A program made the translations under genes and the position numbers. The notes beneath the pieces were generated by a model. The model searched no databases, had not been told where the DNA came from, and was given only the letters and a program-made list of their open reading frames with translations. A stretch of 64,000 nucleotides of DNA from Lethocerus indicus (taxonomy: Eukaryota; Arthropoda; Insecta; Hemiptera; Belostomatidae): contig JACDQD010000005.1 in NCBI GenBank assembly GCA_019843655.1, forward strand, positions 29,398,954-29,462,953, written 5' to 3'. This document shows, one piece after another, positions 27,241 to 41,749 of this stretch; the stretch's first letter is position 1, and the number at the start of each line of letters is the position of its first letter.

Positions 27241-27259
27241 AAAAATCTCGGAGATTTTT
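27241..27259. repeat. 19-base perfect palindrome
   Basis: Arms AAAAATCTC and GAGATTTTT are separated by a single G. It would make a stable small hairpin on either strand. No gene lies next to it, so a regulatory role is only a possibility. Confidence 0.55.
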
Positions 27260-30200
27260 ACCTCGAGGAAAGGAATATCGAAAACACTGCGGGGACACAG
27301 GAAAATAAGTTCAGGGACAATAATTTCTAGCTCAATTCAATTTGAGAAAGTACGATAACAGAAATTTTACCGGCATTTAAATACGTTTGTTATTTTCTGG
27401 AACACTAAAATACCATCCTTCCGACAGATCTCACTGTTTTATCTAAGATTACTTTGTAAAGATGGTTTATAAATTTTGGAATGTATTAAACAAACATAGG
27501 CGCAGAATTATTTTATCTTAATTACTCCCCACACGCAATTCTGATACCGTTCAATAATTAATTCTGAATTACACTCAACGACTTGCCCCTTTATTTTAAG
27601 TCTCCTCACAGCGGATACTTTGTTCCGGTCGAAGGAAGTTCATTAGTACGAGTTGGAATGAAAAAGTGACCATTCGGTGCGGCATACGCCGATCGGAAGG
27701 AAACACCCCTGGGCGATGTCTCATTTGGGAGGGGGATAGAGTGAACGAGGCCCGCGCGGAGACGGGCCTAGCATTAACGACAGAAAAAAAAATGGAAAAT
27801 GAGAATATGGTGGGGTAATTACTCCGCCATTAGTCCTAATTGTGGGGCGGGGGAAACGGGAAGGGGTGACTCGTCCCGCTGGCGCACGACGGGAAGTTGG
27901 ACGAAAAACAAAACGGCCCCAATACACGACCGCCCAATACACAACAAGCTAATGGTCACATGTCTCGTGTTTTTTACAGGTCTAGACTATTCCAACACAT
28001 TTTGTAAACTTTACGATCTTCCCTCATTAGTCGTATCCCCGTAAAACATATTACATGTGGCAGAACACTGTGGAAAAGTAATATGAATGATGGTATACAA
28101 AATTAGAAAGTATTTTCCTACATGCGTTGGAATACAGTACCTGCCAATAGCGAGACACTGAAAGGGGCGCTGATATCATATTTGAAATTTAAAGAGTCGA
28201 AGTTTTATTATAATTTGTAAGCCAAAATATTTAAGTTAATTGTATTTAATATTTATATTCCGTCGTGTATACGAACCCTGAACGTATACTGTAAGCACGA
28301 TTTCGAAATTTACAACACAGTCGCCAGTCGTGAAACGGCCCCAACCGATATCTAGTGCAGTGAAAGTGATGATAATCTGCTTCATCTGCACTCCGACTGT
28401 GCGTACAAACGGAATGCTACTGAAGTTCAACGGAGAAAGAAGGTCGGAAGCGTGAGGTTATAAAGAATTATTTTTCCTTTATCGCGAGAGAAAATGTACA
28501 GCGCCGTTCGGGGGTTGGGTTCTGGGGGCGGTTACAACTCCCATTTTGTAAGACGGCGGAATTAAATTATGGAAATAAAGCCGTGAGACGACTCAGTCGT
28601 TGTTACGGTCGGCAGAGCGGGGGCCTCCACAATGGTCAATGAATTATGCAGGTCTGTGAGCGCCGGTGGCGGGTTGACCCGAATTAATAACCGCCGAAGG
28701 TGGGTGGGGGGGCGGTTTTCAAAAAGGTGAGAGAACCCGCTGCAACTCGGGCTTGACTAATGAAAGCCCCGCTGACTTCAGATCGGAGCCAGCGATAAGT
28801 TACCTTTCGTATTAATAATGGCAGCGCCGACACAGAAGGGCGAGCATTCAATCCTCGGCTCTATTCAGACCTTATCATTAACCCGACAGAATACCATGGT
28901 TCTAGTGCTCTGTTTCCGCTCCCTGGTTTCGGTTTCTTGCCCTATCAGTATATTGTATACCTAATAATCCTACAAGAAATAAGACGCCTGAAAATTGAAG
29001 TTCTAAAATCCTAACGACAACAGATAATCTACATTTATACCTCTCGACAAACAAGGCCGTCTCCACTGTATAAGTTCAGACCGGATGCAAAGGACAGGAG
29101 TCGCGAGAACAGATGAATTATCTCGCGGAACACTGAACTCAAGCTCCAAGATTGGAACCATAGAAAAAATATTAAATAAGAAGACGCTGGGCGGAATTTA
29201 TGCAGAAGTATGAAATGTATACCATTCGCAAAATTCGCGAAAGGGGAATATGAGAATTGCGGCTGTATTTTTTGTGTATTTTCTACCGCCACCGCGGGCC
29301 TATGATAGTAGGACGGTGTTCGCGGTATTACAGCGTGAATTATTTACAAACTGCTGACAAATTCTCGGCCGATCGGCCGGCGGGCCAGAAGTTTCTTGGT
29401 CGCAGTGACCACCGCCGGCGGTGGTGGCGGGGGGCGAGGTGGCCGAAAGTTGACTCATTACCGAGAGGAGTGCCGCCCCCCGCCTCCCTGAAATGCAGAG
29501 CCGGGCTCATGACGGGGGAGGAAATGGGACCGGGTCCGGGGCCACCGTCTGGATGGCCGGCGGCGGGGGCTGTGCCAGTCACCGAGGAAATGAAGCCTAT
29601 TATTTTGACACGGTCATTAATATGGCAAGTCGAGCACGAACTCTGTTAATTATATCTCTCGGACGTCCTTACACCCCACCCCCCTGCGTTACAACCCCCT
29701 GACCTCCCGAGCCCTCATAAATATACATACTCGGATACATATATGTTATCTTATCGCCTCGACTGTAAATTCTGAAATCCCGCCCGGAATGTTTCTACAT
29801 TTGAGCCCCTTTCGTGTTCAATCCCTGTTAATCGAATCGTAAAATAAATCCGAATCCGAAATATCAATTCCACGGTTCTATTTAATAAAAATTTGATATA
29901 TTATAATTTCTATAATTTAATTTATACAGTGCGCAAATTGAATTTAGCCGAGGTTGAGATGTGCTATCTCCACTTATTTGGTCAAATTATCACTTCCATT
30001 TCATGTGACTGATAAGGACCAGACGTAGTAACAGGAGGAAACATTAGTCAACTATTCAAATAGGAATATCAACTTTATCTCGTTCTCCTTTGCTAACCGG
30101 GGACCTAAATAAAACCCGATCCCCCTTTACGAATCCGGTTTCCGACTGTCGAGAGAGAGAGAGAAGTAAGGGGTCGTACCGTTATTAGGCGCGTGCTACC

Positions 30201-33162
30201 CTATCGGGTAGGGGTTGTCGGGGGTGTGAACCGAAGCGGAGTTGACCCGAGGGGGCAGATGGAGGAGGAGGGCGCAATTAGAACGGGAATTAACGGCGAT
30301 GCAAATGGGGATATGAGACTGTATAACCGGCCGGCGAAGCTGGACCACCAGCAACAGTCAACACACGCCCCCAAACGCTCCGCTTTATCGAAACCTCTTA
30401 TCAATTATGTCCGCCCAACGTACGTAAGCCCATTAACAGTGATTTACGGCAGAATATTAGCATGGCCGCCGTATCACCCTTTACTGGACGATTAATGTCT
30501 CAATGGATTAATTAAACTCGGGAAATTTGGCAATTATCTTGCTGAGGGCACATCATTTTTCAGTTTCAAACTTTTACAAAATTCCCAAATATATAACATT
30601 CCTACGTCCCAATGAATACAATCGATCCGAAACTTTAAATTTGGAATACACTTTACATGGGAAACAATAAAATATAAATATCTCAAAATACCAGTGGCGA
30701 AATCCCCGTATACTGGTACAATAAGCAATTGAAGGGAACTACGAAATCTCGATAGGAGATTTTTTTCAACAGTAAGTCGATAAAATCAAACTATAAAAAA
30801 AATTATCTGAAACAGTTTTATTTTATTTCAATTTATATTATACGTTAATAATAACAATGTAAACGATATTATATTTTAATAAATAACGAGTTATTTAAAT
30901 TCTGTACTTTACTTTTACTTAGTGTACAGTGAATAATTAATATACACGCCCTTGGACATTTAATCCGCCTCGATGAACCGGGTTAACTAGGATTATCTGA
31001 GCCCTTCATCGGCATCGCGAAGCGATTAGGTCACGCGGCCTTAGCCCAGATAAAATGCTCTGTCGATTCAGATATCGGCCCGAATGGACCGATCATTGCA
31101 TGGACAGCAACTTAGTTATACGTCCAGGTGCATGCAAATTATCTTACTTAAAAATTCTACGCGGATTTAATGGAAATTTATAAATATTATCGTCAGTGAA
31201 ATCAACACCGGTTTGAATATCCTTATGTATGACACGAAGAATTGTTTTTATCTACAAATATAACAAATTTGTATTATGCTACTTTATTAACACCGTCATC
31301 TGTTAGATTTGGATTCTTCCACCTCCATGTTATTAGTTCAGTGGTTATAACGGATACAGATATAGTGCAATGATATTAAGACCGCTCTGGAAATATTCTT
31401 AATTCTTTTGATTCATCGGTCACAGAAGTTAACAGAATGAAAGTTTCCACGATTTTCGGCAACAGGCCAAGTAAAGTCTGTCGGATATAAAGTTATTAAT
31501 GCCAGTGACAGATATTCCTATTGGAGGTCTTTGTCTGCGTGGGTTCGGCAGCTACGAAACGTCAGAAATGTATATCGACGGGTAACGGAGACCTGACACA
31601 ATTTCAGTCGTACACGAAACACTCTTTCCGCCCGCGTTATCAGTACGTGTAACATAGAACATGTAAATAGTATTTTAAGTGAGAATTCCTCATTACCGTA
31701 AACGCTACATATCTTAATGCCGATATGTTAAAAATGTGTAATTTTATTATGAGGGCAAATAGATTTGCCCCTAATAAGAATAACACCATCGATTTTAATA
31801 TATAATTCGCACGAGGAAATTGCAATTTCTACTCCTATAATCTGGACAATTGTGAAGTGAAAAGTTCTAACTTTCTGAAGATAACAGTAGTAACTAGTGA
31901 AGCATCTTCGGAATATCAATATTAATTGGAAAATTTATATTTCAGCGTCGCCCTTCGGTTTATTTTAAATTAACTTACGTTTAGGGCGTAAGGGCGGTAT
32001 CTGAGGACAGTTTCTGCAAGTAAAATCGCTCGGACACAATCGCGATGTTTTACACAGATCGATTATAGCGGGTGACCGTGGGGTCCGTGTCTTTAGGCTG
32101 AGGACCCGGGGCCGCGGTTTATTTCCCCCGAGGCATCAGTCCCGGCCCCCATCAACCACCGACCGACCCCCCTCATTCACCCAGCCACCCCGCTAACAAA
32201 ATTTAACTCGCTCTCGTAATTATTGGACGGCGTATCCAGCCAGGACCGAGTGTTAATTCGGAACGGTCGAAACGGAGTGCGTGGGGGGTGAGGGGCGGGG
32301 GATCCAATTTGCGAGGGCACGAATTATTATTAGCCTGATCTGCATTTCGCGTTTTATACGGGCCGACGCCCGGCATAATGGCGGAATCAGGCCCCCCCCC
32401 TCCCCTCATCCTCGTCCGGTAATGATCCGGTCGTTAGCATAACCGTACGTACAGCGACCGGCTTGACACCGTTCGACGCTTCGGGTTCGTAATTGTCAGC
32501 GTTAATAATTATCGGCGCGATTTTTTATTCAGTTCCCCCCTTTGTCCTCTGGTTGCTGACCAGGAATATTTCCGGAAGCTCGCTCCTCTCTGGTCACTCG
32601 TTGGCAGCAACTCCCATACAGTTATCAAAGTCCTAACCATATCACTAGTTCATCTCACCACCTAATACTCTCTTTCGGCCACTAGGCTCATTTCCTCATC
32701 TAACTTCTTATCTCCATTTGTAGGGACGTGTACAAAATTCGATAACTTATTTAATTATTTAATAATTTAATATTTGAAACTGAAGGTTTTATTTTCGTAA
32801 TTTTCTAAATTACTTGCTCATACCTCCTAAATACAAATAAGAGATGACATGTTTATACCAACGCAGAAGGTACTATAGACACAAGGAGTACAGCTGCGAC
32901 TGTGTCCCCGGTAGTCCCTTCGTCGTCCAAAAATAAAATATAGTGAATCAATAGATGCCTTCAAATTGCCGTTTGGTCTAACGCTAAAGACCCGGGGTGC
33001 CTTTACCGGCCGATACGGTCCATTGAGTAGGAAGAGAAAGAGAGAGGAAGAAGAAAGGGGGACGGCGTAGACTGTCAAGAAGGCTGGGCTGGAAACAAAA
33101 TGGAGGAGTTGAGAGGGCGGCCAAGCGGTGTGCTACAAGTTGTAAGGGCCGGCCACAATAAC

Positions 33163-33193
33163 AGAGGGAGAGAGGAGAGAGAGAGAGAGAGAG
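33163..33193. repeat. (GA)n microsatellite
   Basis: Imperfect GA tract of about 30 bases beginning GAGGGAGAGAGG. Confidence 0.85.
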
Positions 33194-33382
33194 GCCTTCG
33201 TATCCTTTCACAGCCGATATTATTTACAGCGCCGACTGTCGAATGTAATTGGTGGAGTACGCGCTATGCACAGTCAACGGCATTGAGATTGCCATCTCCC
33301 CGCCGGCCTCTTATTAATGTCCGCCGCACGCCAGCCCCTTACCTTAGCGCACAGCCACCGCTGTATAACCAGTTTCATCTTG

Positions 33383-33410
33383 GCTCTCTCTCTCTCTCTC
33401 TATCTATCTC
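33383..33410. repeat. (CT)n / CTAT microsatellite
   Basis: About nine CT units followed by TATCTATCTCTC. The leucine-serine repeats predicted across it are artefacts. Confidence 0.85.
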
Positions 33411-33582
33411 TCCTAACACCCATTCCCTCCTTATTTTCCTCGTTACGCCCGGGGAGATTGCACCGAGTGCGATTCGGACATTCGGGATACAATGGTTTTG
33501 CAATTCGGGGAACAAATAACACGCAGGTAACCATGCGAATCAAACGACAAAACCGACACGAGCTCTTTTTTGATGTAATAAC

Positions 33583-33735
33583 ACGTTGAATATTAAATTA
33601 ATTAGTCCGATGGAGTAAAACTACAGGATTGAGTACATATTATGCATACAGTTGACTGTAGTTTCTTCTCATCTGGCCTCGTTTCTGTAAATCTGAGTCC
33701 ATATAACCGAGCAACGTATTGCAACAATCCTACAG
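33583..33735 (+). repeat. Local duplication, copy 1
   Basis: The segment starting ACACGTTGAATATTAAATTA recurs almost unchanged at 34552. The part containing CTGGCCTCGTTTCTGTAA recurs at about 34708. The two blocks are contiguous here but separated by about 80 extra bases in copy 2. Confidence 0.75.
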
Positions 33736-34551
33736 AAACAGTATTAACTGATGCATATTTTTATGTAAAGAAATCTAAACAAAAACCGCTAGAGTTTTAA
33801 TTAATTCTATGAGTGTCACGGCTGCATGTGAATTCAATGCGTCAACTCTACGGCAATCAGAATTTTAGATATGAATATTGTCTTATTTATAAGTTATATA
33901 ACTTGAGTATATGAATTTATAAACTGGTTGGTATTAAAGTAAGGACAAGGATGTAATAATTATAGGAAGTATCCTGTCGACCCGGAGCAAGTAAAATAGG
34001 GGGAGCTCATATGTCCTCCCGGTCTCTCATTAGTAATTCTGTCGGATGACCGGTAGCCTTTCAAGGGAACGGGGGGGGGGAGTGTCCACGGGCGCGACAT
34101 GTTTCTGAAGGGGCTGAATGTACCCCCCTGGACGGGATCGCGGTATAATTACAATAAAATACTGTCGTCGTCAGTGTGAGCCCGACGCCAGATGTACCGA
34201 CGGCACATGGCCGGCCGGTGCCCAAACACCCGCCCAACCTAAACGCTACAAAACGTTAATTATATACCTTACAGTTCCAGTCAATTTTATTCTCCTATTT
34301 AAATGGCGTCACCGCCCAGTTCCCTATTGGCAGAACCGGCCATACGAACGCCACAATAATTCAGTTTGTGAACGATCGCTAATTGGATTAACGCAGTCAT
34401 TATTCGCCAACTGCCGGCAGAAATGAACAACAGAATGGTATAGGCTGGCAATTTTTCAATCGTAATATCTTCCATATAATCGTGTGAAGGCCTATTCAGG
34501 AAAAAGTGTTACTTATTTTATGAATTATGAAATAGAATTAATGAGAAATTT

Positions 34552-34765
34552 ACACGTTGAATATTAAATTAATTAGTCCGACGGAGTAAAACTATAGGAT
34601 TGAGTACATATTATGCATGTAGTTGACCAGCATCATAGCTAAATATAAATTCAACAAATCAGAATCTGAAATCTCAATATTGCCTCAATTATAAATTGGC
34701 TCCTTCTCACCTGGCCTCGTTTCTGTAAGTCTGAGTCCATTTAACGGAGCAACGTTTTGCAACAA
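34552..34765 (+). repeat. Local duplication, copy 2
   Basis: It matches 33583-33735 in the same orientation, about 970 bases away, with an insertion of about 80 bases between the two conserved blocks. A third overlapping repeat, AATAGAATTAATGAGAAATT, occurs at about 34530 and 34809. The pattern suggests an old tandem duplication or a dispersed repeat present twice. No coding potential is evident. Confidence 0.7.
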
Positions 34766-37700
34766 GTGCAACACTTTTTTTTCGAGCACGTATTACTTCT
34801 TTTATGAAATAGAATTAATGAGAAATTTAAGTAGAACTTATTCGGTATATTTCAAATTATGTAATGATCATAGAAACTTAAATTTTTGTTATTTTTTACA
34901 ACATAATGAAACAAGAATATTCCTTTTTTATGCCATTAACAGGATGATAAAATAAATGTATTGTAATATGCAGGGAAACTCTAGCTATAAGGTGATCAGT
35001 TCATAATTTTATAACAATACCTGCGACTATTTTTCCGACTAGATAAATTATTGTCGTTACAGGGGACATTGTCGCTGGGCGTTAAAGATAAAACATTCAT
35101 TTGCCGTGGAAAAAAAAATTAATTCACCGGTTGACAGACGATTTAGTTCGTATTTTAAACGAGCATTTAATTTTCTGGCCAAACAGACAAACAACGGAAG
35201 TCGTCCGTCCCTCCGTAATCGTTTTCTAGTTTTTTTTTACCTTTCTGTCCCTTTCAACCGGTGACCAGGTGACAAGCTGTTAACGACTCCTGTTTTCAGA
35301 ATCAGTACGGTTGGCGGTCATCAAATAAAAACTAGATGGACACGCCGGATAAACGGAAAGGATGTTTCCTGTGTACGCGGGGCAGGAACAGGACGTTTAG
35401 CGAGCTAATTGTTTCGGGCTGTGCTCGAAAAAGGGGGGGGGGGCCCGCCGGAAACAAGCTGTTAATTGCCAACCCTGTCCGCGCTACCCTCATCAGATAA
35501 GGTCCAAATACTCGCCTTTCTGCCTCCTCCCGTATTTTCTCCAACTGTTCCTCAACTCCCTTCGCTGCCGCCACCACACTACTCCCCCTAATCGTTATTT
35601 ATGTAGCGTGTCACTTGTTAAGCCCCGATACTATGGTAATATGACTACACTTATGCCTAATGTGTTACGGCGGGAGAGGAAGTCAACGTTGCCTTGTTTG
35701 GCTCCTCGTCATCGACAGTAACATTCCACGAGTGGTGATCAAGTATTAAATTGAACATATTAAGTCAAAACTTCATGAAGTCAGTACTTTACGCTCTAGT
35801 ATTTAATAATTTTGAATGCTAAGAGAGAAGTGAAATTCCTGTGCCTTTAGATAGACCTAAGTAGGTTCCGTTTGGACGTTTGGATTATATATTTTCGGAC
35901 GTACGTAATATCTATCACATGTGCATATACATTTGTACGGTTCTTGAGGAATATTCTAAATTTTTCGTAAATAAATTAAATATATACAAACGAGTAAATT
36001 AAGAAGTACATGCGAAGGAATAAATTCCAATACTATTTTTATTAATTGATTAACCGGAGAGTGTAATGTAGCCTACATGCGTTAGTTTTTCCATTGCGCC
36101 TCGTTATTTATGGCCCGCCGGTAAATACATAACAGAAAACGGACGACACAATTACGCTGTCACCGAGGTCATTTACATTATGTACGGCTGTGGCCAAAAT
36201 GTAAATAGGCCGGCGATAATATCGCCCGAGTTGTTGTGTCGGTGTAAGCGTTTATAAAATACTTCGCCTTTGCCCAGGAAGCGTAACGTCGCTATTTGTT
36301 CTGGGCTTAATCGTTCGACGGGACCCAGAGATAAGGGTATTAAATTTTGTTCTCTTTTTTTCTTGTTTTCAGGGTGATAATCGGTTTAGGAAACAGGACT
36401 GGGTGAAAAGAGAAAAAAAACCTGTCGCAGCTGTAATTCGTTAAACTGTGGCGTTTCGCTATTCCCATTTGCATAGCGGCGGCTTTGTGCCTTTCTTGCA
36501 TGAAGGGCTCGGCGACAATTATGCTAACGAAGCCTCAAAGCCCTTGTCTTGTTGCCGTGTACCTTGTTTAAGGGCGGCATGTGTTTAAGGGCACACGCGA
36601 GACCCCTTCGACCCGCCAGTCAGCATAAGTGATTGCCGTTTCCTCTATTCACGTGTCACTCCCTATGAGTTTAGTACATTTTTCATTCCAAATTTTCATA
36701 CATTATTATTTCATCTATACGCTGTACAAGTCACAATGACCTATTTAGTCTAAAAATTTAAGAGTACAATTTTTGAAAGTATTTACAAATGTATTGAATT
36801 TTTATGTAATTGGGTTGCCATCCTCGTTTCAACCGGGCTATTATTATCAACGCTAATAATTGTTATAAATAAATTGTTTCGCATTCATTCGTAACCGAAT
36901 ATAGCTTAGAAATATTTACACGTTTACATTATTTGGATACATTAATAAACCTACTTTCTGCAGTATTTGATATAATAATGCAGAAAGATTAATGCACTTG
37001 CAATTACGATCGCCCTACATTTCACCATTCCCCAGTGAAATTGTAATTTCATCAGTGTCACCGAGGGATATAATTTTTCAAAAACCGAAAATGTGCGAGC
37101 GCGTATAAATGCAATTTTAGATACTGGCTATTCTCTATATTTGTGCTTCAGGTAACAGTCGTACAGATGGGACCCGGTCCCGCAAGAAATTCAGAGCCCG
37201 GCCGTATATTCACATTCCGATTTCGGGTCCCCGCGACCCCAATATATTTTATTCCTCTTTTTTCGTCTTCTCCCCCTCGCCCACCCACCGCCAATGCCCT
37301 TCAGAGCGAAAGTTTGATGAATATTTGGACGGGGGAGGCCGTGAATCATCCGTCCTTTCCCATCGGTGGCGGCGCCACTCGAGCCGGCTCAATATAGCGG
37401 AGCAAGACTCAAATAAACAAATTGATGCAAATATTTGCCCGAGAGGTGGCTGCAGTAGGGGGCTGATTGCTCAATACTATTCGGGGAGGCCCCGCGCCCT
37501 CCACCAACCTCAACCTCATATACATATCAACCCCCCGGGTCCCCGAGTGAATTAAAGTAATTTCAAATTCGATTTAATCTTCGCCTCTTGGGCCCCGACC
37601 CACCTTTCCTACTTTTTCCGGCCCCGGTCGGGATTATTCGCTGTAGCCTAGTGCCTCTCGATATATTCCCATCGATCTCACATTTCTCTACTATTCTAAA

Positions 37701-37867
37701 ACCTTGATACAACCCGAGCCCAGCGATATTATTCATTACTCTTCGCATTAATTGATTGTTTTCAGTGTTTCATTTTAGTCTCGAACATACATTTATAACT
37801 GCGAAGGGCAGATATAATTACTTGGTTTATTTACGTCCAAATACATGACGAGAAGATTGAAAAATTG
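34766..37867. other. No gene recognised
   Basis: AT-rich DNA with GC-richer patches at about 35420-35580 and 37140-37540. A G run of about ten lies near 35431. The frames at 35332-35577 and 37143-37555 show no domain. Confidence 0.5.
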
Positions 37868-37972
37868 CCAGCAAAAGACCACAAACCGGCGAGAGGAGAC
37901 AGAAGCACAAGAAATCAACGGTATTCCAACCCCTCGCACAACACAAAATAGGTATTCTAAAATAATTCCGTA
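37868..37972 (+). repeat. Interspersed repeat copy C
   Basis: It runs from CCAGCAAAAGACCACAAACC through GAGAGGAGACAGAAGCACAA to AGGTATTCTAAAAT. It matches the 3' two thirds of the family in copy B, in the opposite orientation, but lacks the 5' CTGAAGATGGC part. Confidence 0.65.
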
Positions 37973-39411
37973 TGATTTAAACTGAAATCAAATTTACTAT
38001 TATTATTTTATAATTTTGGTGTGGCCTATTTAAACATTGAACAAAGGGCCTTTATAACCGGTATATTTAGCATGAATTTATCATTCACGCCATTGAAGTC
38101 CGTGTCGATTCGATTTGGAATATTGCTTCTATCGGAAATACTTTATTATTTTATTTAATAATATAGTTAAAGCTATTTTCGGTCTAGTTTGATTGTTTTC
38201 TAGGATCGTACTGGCCAAACCTGACGGGGGTTTAACTAAGCTGTGGTATTACCCATTAAGTTACAACCCTCCCTGGCACATGTCAGATTTAACGTTCACT
38301 TGACAATCCAATTGAACTCAACTGGTATAACGTAGGGCGGCGGGATAGGGTGGCTTTGGAGACGGTACGGCAAGGGGAACGGATAGAAATAAGTCCTAGA
38401 ATCAATCGAGCTCTTTCCCATTTTCTACTTCCACTTCTTCACTGACATTAACCTGGCTGCCGCAATAAGATCGGAACAGACCCAACCGGGGTGGGAGCCA
38501 CCCGGCGGGTGATACACCTGCATGTGTCTATCACACGACTGAAACAATAATGGCGTGATGTAATGCATGGTCCCGTGTGTCAAACTATATGAATAACATT
38601 CGTCTGACAGTTGATCGGCCTTCGGTATTAAGTACTGAGAGATGACACGTCATACATGAAGCTATAAGAGTGTACACCTATCTCGTTCTTCAAGCGACTA
38701 AACTGACTTAATTTCCGGAATTATTTTACAATAAATATCCCATTAAATCTTCGCTATATTTCTAGCATTCAAATATTTGCCCCCATAATATGAAATAATA
38801 CTAAAACCCGCTCGATGAGACAAGGTTTCATCTTAATTCGACCTTGTCCCGTAGAATGCGGTCTTATTCTTCCTCCTTGCCTGAAAGGACAAACATAAAG
38901 CACACCCGTAGCGGACAGGTCCGGATATCAACAGACGGTGCAAGACAAACTCAAACAACAAGAAAGCGCTACAGAATAAAACCGAACAGGACCGAAATTC
39001 GACACCAACTGCCAAGCTTAAAAAGTGTGGAAAGTCCACGCCCGCAGGAGTGTAACACGGGACACAACCTCACAGAATAACCGGCCCCAAAAATATATTA
39101 GAGCGAAGGTTCTTAACAGCGGGCCACAAACGAAAATTACGTTCAGGGGGGCCGTTTGGTAACACTCCCATCTGAGAGAAGAACAATATTGATATAGGAA
39201 ATTTGCCATCGAGACAGTACGCGAATCAAACATTACTATTAGTAATTACTAATTTTTTCAATTCATCATTTCTCGATTTGTTGCACACAATAAACAATAA
39301 GTATAGACACAAAATGTATCGAACATATCTGTTGGCAGTGTAGCGCGTGCCAAGGTGTACGGGGTGCGCGGTGGCGGGGGTGGCGGCTTTGCATGAAGCA
39401 ATCAGTGGGCG

Positions 39412-39426
39412 GGGAGAGAGAGAGGG

Positions 39427-39486
<60 letters not shown>

Positions 39487-39530
39487 TGTGAGAGAGTTTG
39501 TGAGTGAGAGGAGAGAGAGAGAGTGAGAGG
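39412..39530. repeat. (GA)n microsatellite, compound
   Basis: About 73 bases of GA with two GGG interruptions, then a degenerate GTGAGAGAG tail to about 39530. A long purine-only strand such as this can form triplex DNA. No gene lies nearby to judge relevance. Confidence 0.92.
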
Positions 39531-40421
39531 AGGCACACGCAATCGGGGCTCCAGCCCCAGAGAGCAGCCCTGCCGGCCACCCATCTTAATAGAATCCACC
39601 GAGCGCACCCCCGCCCCACCCCCTACCCCACCTCACAAACCGCCCTCTAAAAGCGACTTCTCGAATCCTCGACACACACACCCTCCCTCAAGTCGGGTCC
39701 CCATTCACCGGAGAAATAGGCTCGGGGCCCACCCGCCCAATCCACCCCCTTCAACCTTCATACCGCACGCCTCCCGCAGGGGAAACAACTTATAGTTTAG
39801 TCTGAATTCGGTCGCGAGTTGTAGGGGGGGGGGAGTTTTAAAGCCGGGAATATTCACCCGACAAAAGACAGAAAGAATTACTGAAATTGCCGCAGGAGCT
39901 GCACTATTGTGCCGTTTACAGTACTACATGCACAATAATTATAGACCGACAGTTCATGTTTTTCTTAACAATCGATACTGAATCCTCTGTTAGCATCCAA
40001 TCTGCGACAGATCCGTACAGCATTAGTAAAGTGAGTTAGTGGATACAAGTGGACAGGTAGTTAAAACCACAACTTAGAAACTTGCCGGTCAATTTCTGAG
40101 CCGCTAGTTTAAGTCACCGGCTTAATGCGCTTTCTGTTGTTATGGAATGGTATTTTTCTCTTCGCGGCCCGACTATAGAGGGCGGCGTTCAATGCGGGGT
40201 AGTGTAGAGCGAGTGCGGGGGGTGGGGTGGGAGGGGTTAAGGAGGTGTGTGTTTGCATAAGGAGGAAGTGGAAGGGAAGTCGGCGGTGGAGACGAAGTAG
40301 TCGGCGGGAGAGCATGCGCAAAGGAAGGAGATAAAACGTAATACCAAGTGCTCTTAGACAGACAGAGAAGGAAAAAAGAATGTGATGGTGGATGAGAGTG
40401 AGAGAGAGAGAAAAAGGAAGT

Positions 40422-40444
40422 GCGTGTGTGTGTGTGTGTGTGTG
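40422..40444. repeat. (GT)n microsatellite
   Basis: About 11 GT units preceded by a GAGAGAGAG run at about 40399-40411. Confidence 0.88.
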
Positions 40445-41260
40445 GGAGAGGAAGAATGATGGAGGAGGAGAAGGAGGAGGAGGTGGAGGAGGGGCGGGCT
40501 GAATTGCTTTCACGAGTGTTTGGGAGGGACGGGTGATGGGGTTCGGTAACGGAAGGCGAGCGGGGGTGGGTGGGAGGAGGGTTAGAAATGCAATACGAAT
40601 TGGTTCGTCTTATGCAAAGACGGAGGAACGGGAATCAAAGGGTGGCGAGGGCAGATAGAGAGGGCCGCTTTTCCTGGATCGAGCACTTGTGTGCAATCTT
40701 CTCGGTTAGAGGGTCCGGTTTCGATTTCATGGATAGTTATATACGGGCGCAGGGGCCAAATGTACATGCACTCTGTCCTCAAACGGTAAAACACCATTCA
40801 AAATATAATCTAGTTTCTCAGGTAAACTTGAAATCCATAAACCAAAATCCACTTGAAATGACCATAAATAAAAAGGAATGACAAATATTTAAATTCGATA
40901 ATCGGATATTAGTTACTGCAGTATTTCTACTGTTTTCACAAGGGCGCTATTAATACATCCAAATGTAGTGATTCAAATAACATATAACATTATCTTGTCC
41001 TGTAAATCATCAGCGCTATCAACGCTGTAAATTTGAGTGTATTTATAGCATATATGCACAACTTTTCAGTGTAGGAATAATTTCAGTTTCTAATTTATGA
41101 TTTCTGTTAACAAAATCAGTGGAATATAATATAGGCTTAAGCCTATTAAGGACGTTCGCTATTATAGAAGGCCAATGATCTTAAAATATCGGCCGCCAGC
41201 TCCCCCACCATTTCCCCTCTTGCTCTTCTTCCGGACGCTCCAGAGTTCAATAGGGTCGGT

Positions 41261-41296
41261 TAGAGAGAGACAGAGTGAGAGAGAGAGAGAGAGAGA
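41261..41296. repeat. (GA)n microsatellite
   Basis: About 36 bases of imperfect GA with a CAGAGT interruption. Confidence 0.9.
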
Positions 41297-41749
41297 AAGG
41301 GGAGTGAGAAGGGAGGCGGATCCGTCCAAATGCTTATCCATCGCTGAGCCCCTATCAATTCCGGGGGATTCATGCAAATGTTCTCCAGACACGGGCTCGC
41401 AGGAGGCGGCTCCTACCCCGCAATTTCTAGGCTTATCTTCCAGAACAGACGATATAATCAAAAATTAATTCTCCAGTCATCTATTGTTCGACAATATATG
41501 ACTAGTACGAGAAATTCTTTTTAAGTACCAGCTATCAACAGCGTAGGGGGAACATGTTTTGTGCATTTATATTATTGTACCCGTAACAAATCTTTGTACT
41601 ATTCATTTGACAGATTGCAGTAGGGTAATTACTAAAAATGACCTTCCCGAAGAGGCCGAATTTTCATTTCTTTCTTGACACTTTGGTTGTGGAGGAGGTT
41701 GAGGGGAAATATAAATTTGGATATTTCAACTGAGAAAAGCAGCGGGGGA

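Larger units (their letters stand above)
21200..33582. other. Gene-poor region, no gene recognised
   Basis: Twelve kilobases without a supported gene. It holds GC-rich CpG-containing blocks at about 21340-21520, 24620-24840, 28490-28720, 29340-29600 and 32080-32420, a GA repeat at 23902-23926, a TA repeat at 26552-26577, a palindrome at 27241-27259, a GA repeat at 33163-33193 and CT at 33383-33410. Open frames (up to 140 codons) are low-complexity or overlap on both strands. No splice-consistent exon chain or transposon terminus was recognised. Confidence 0.45.
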
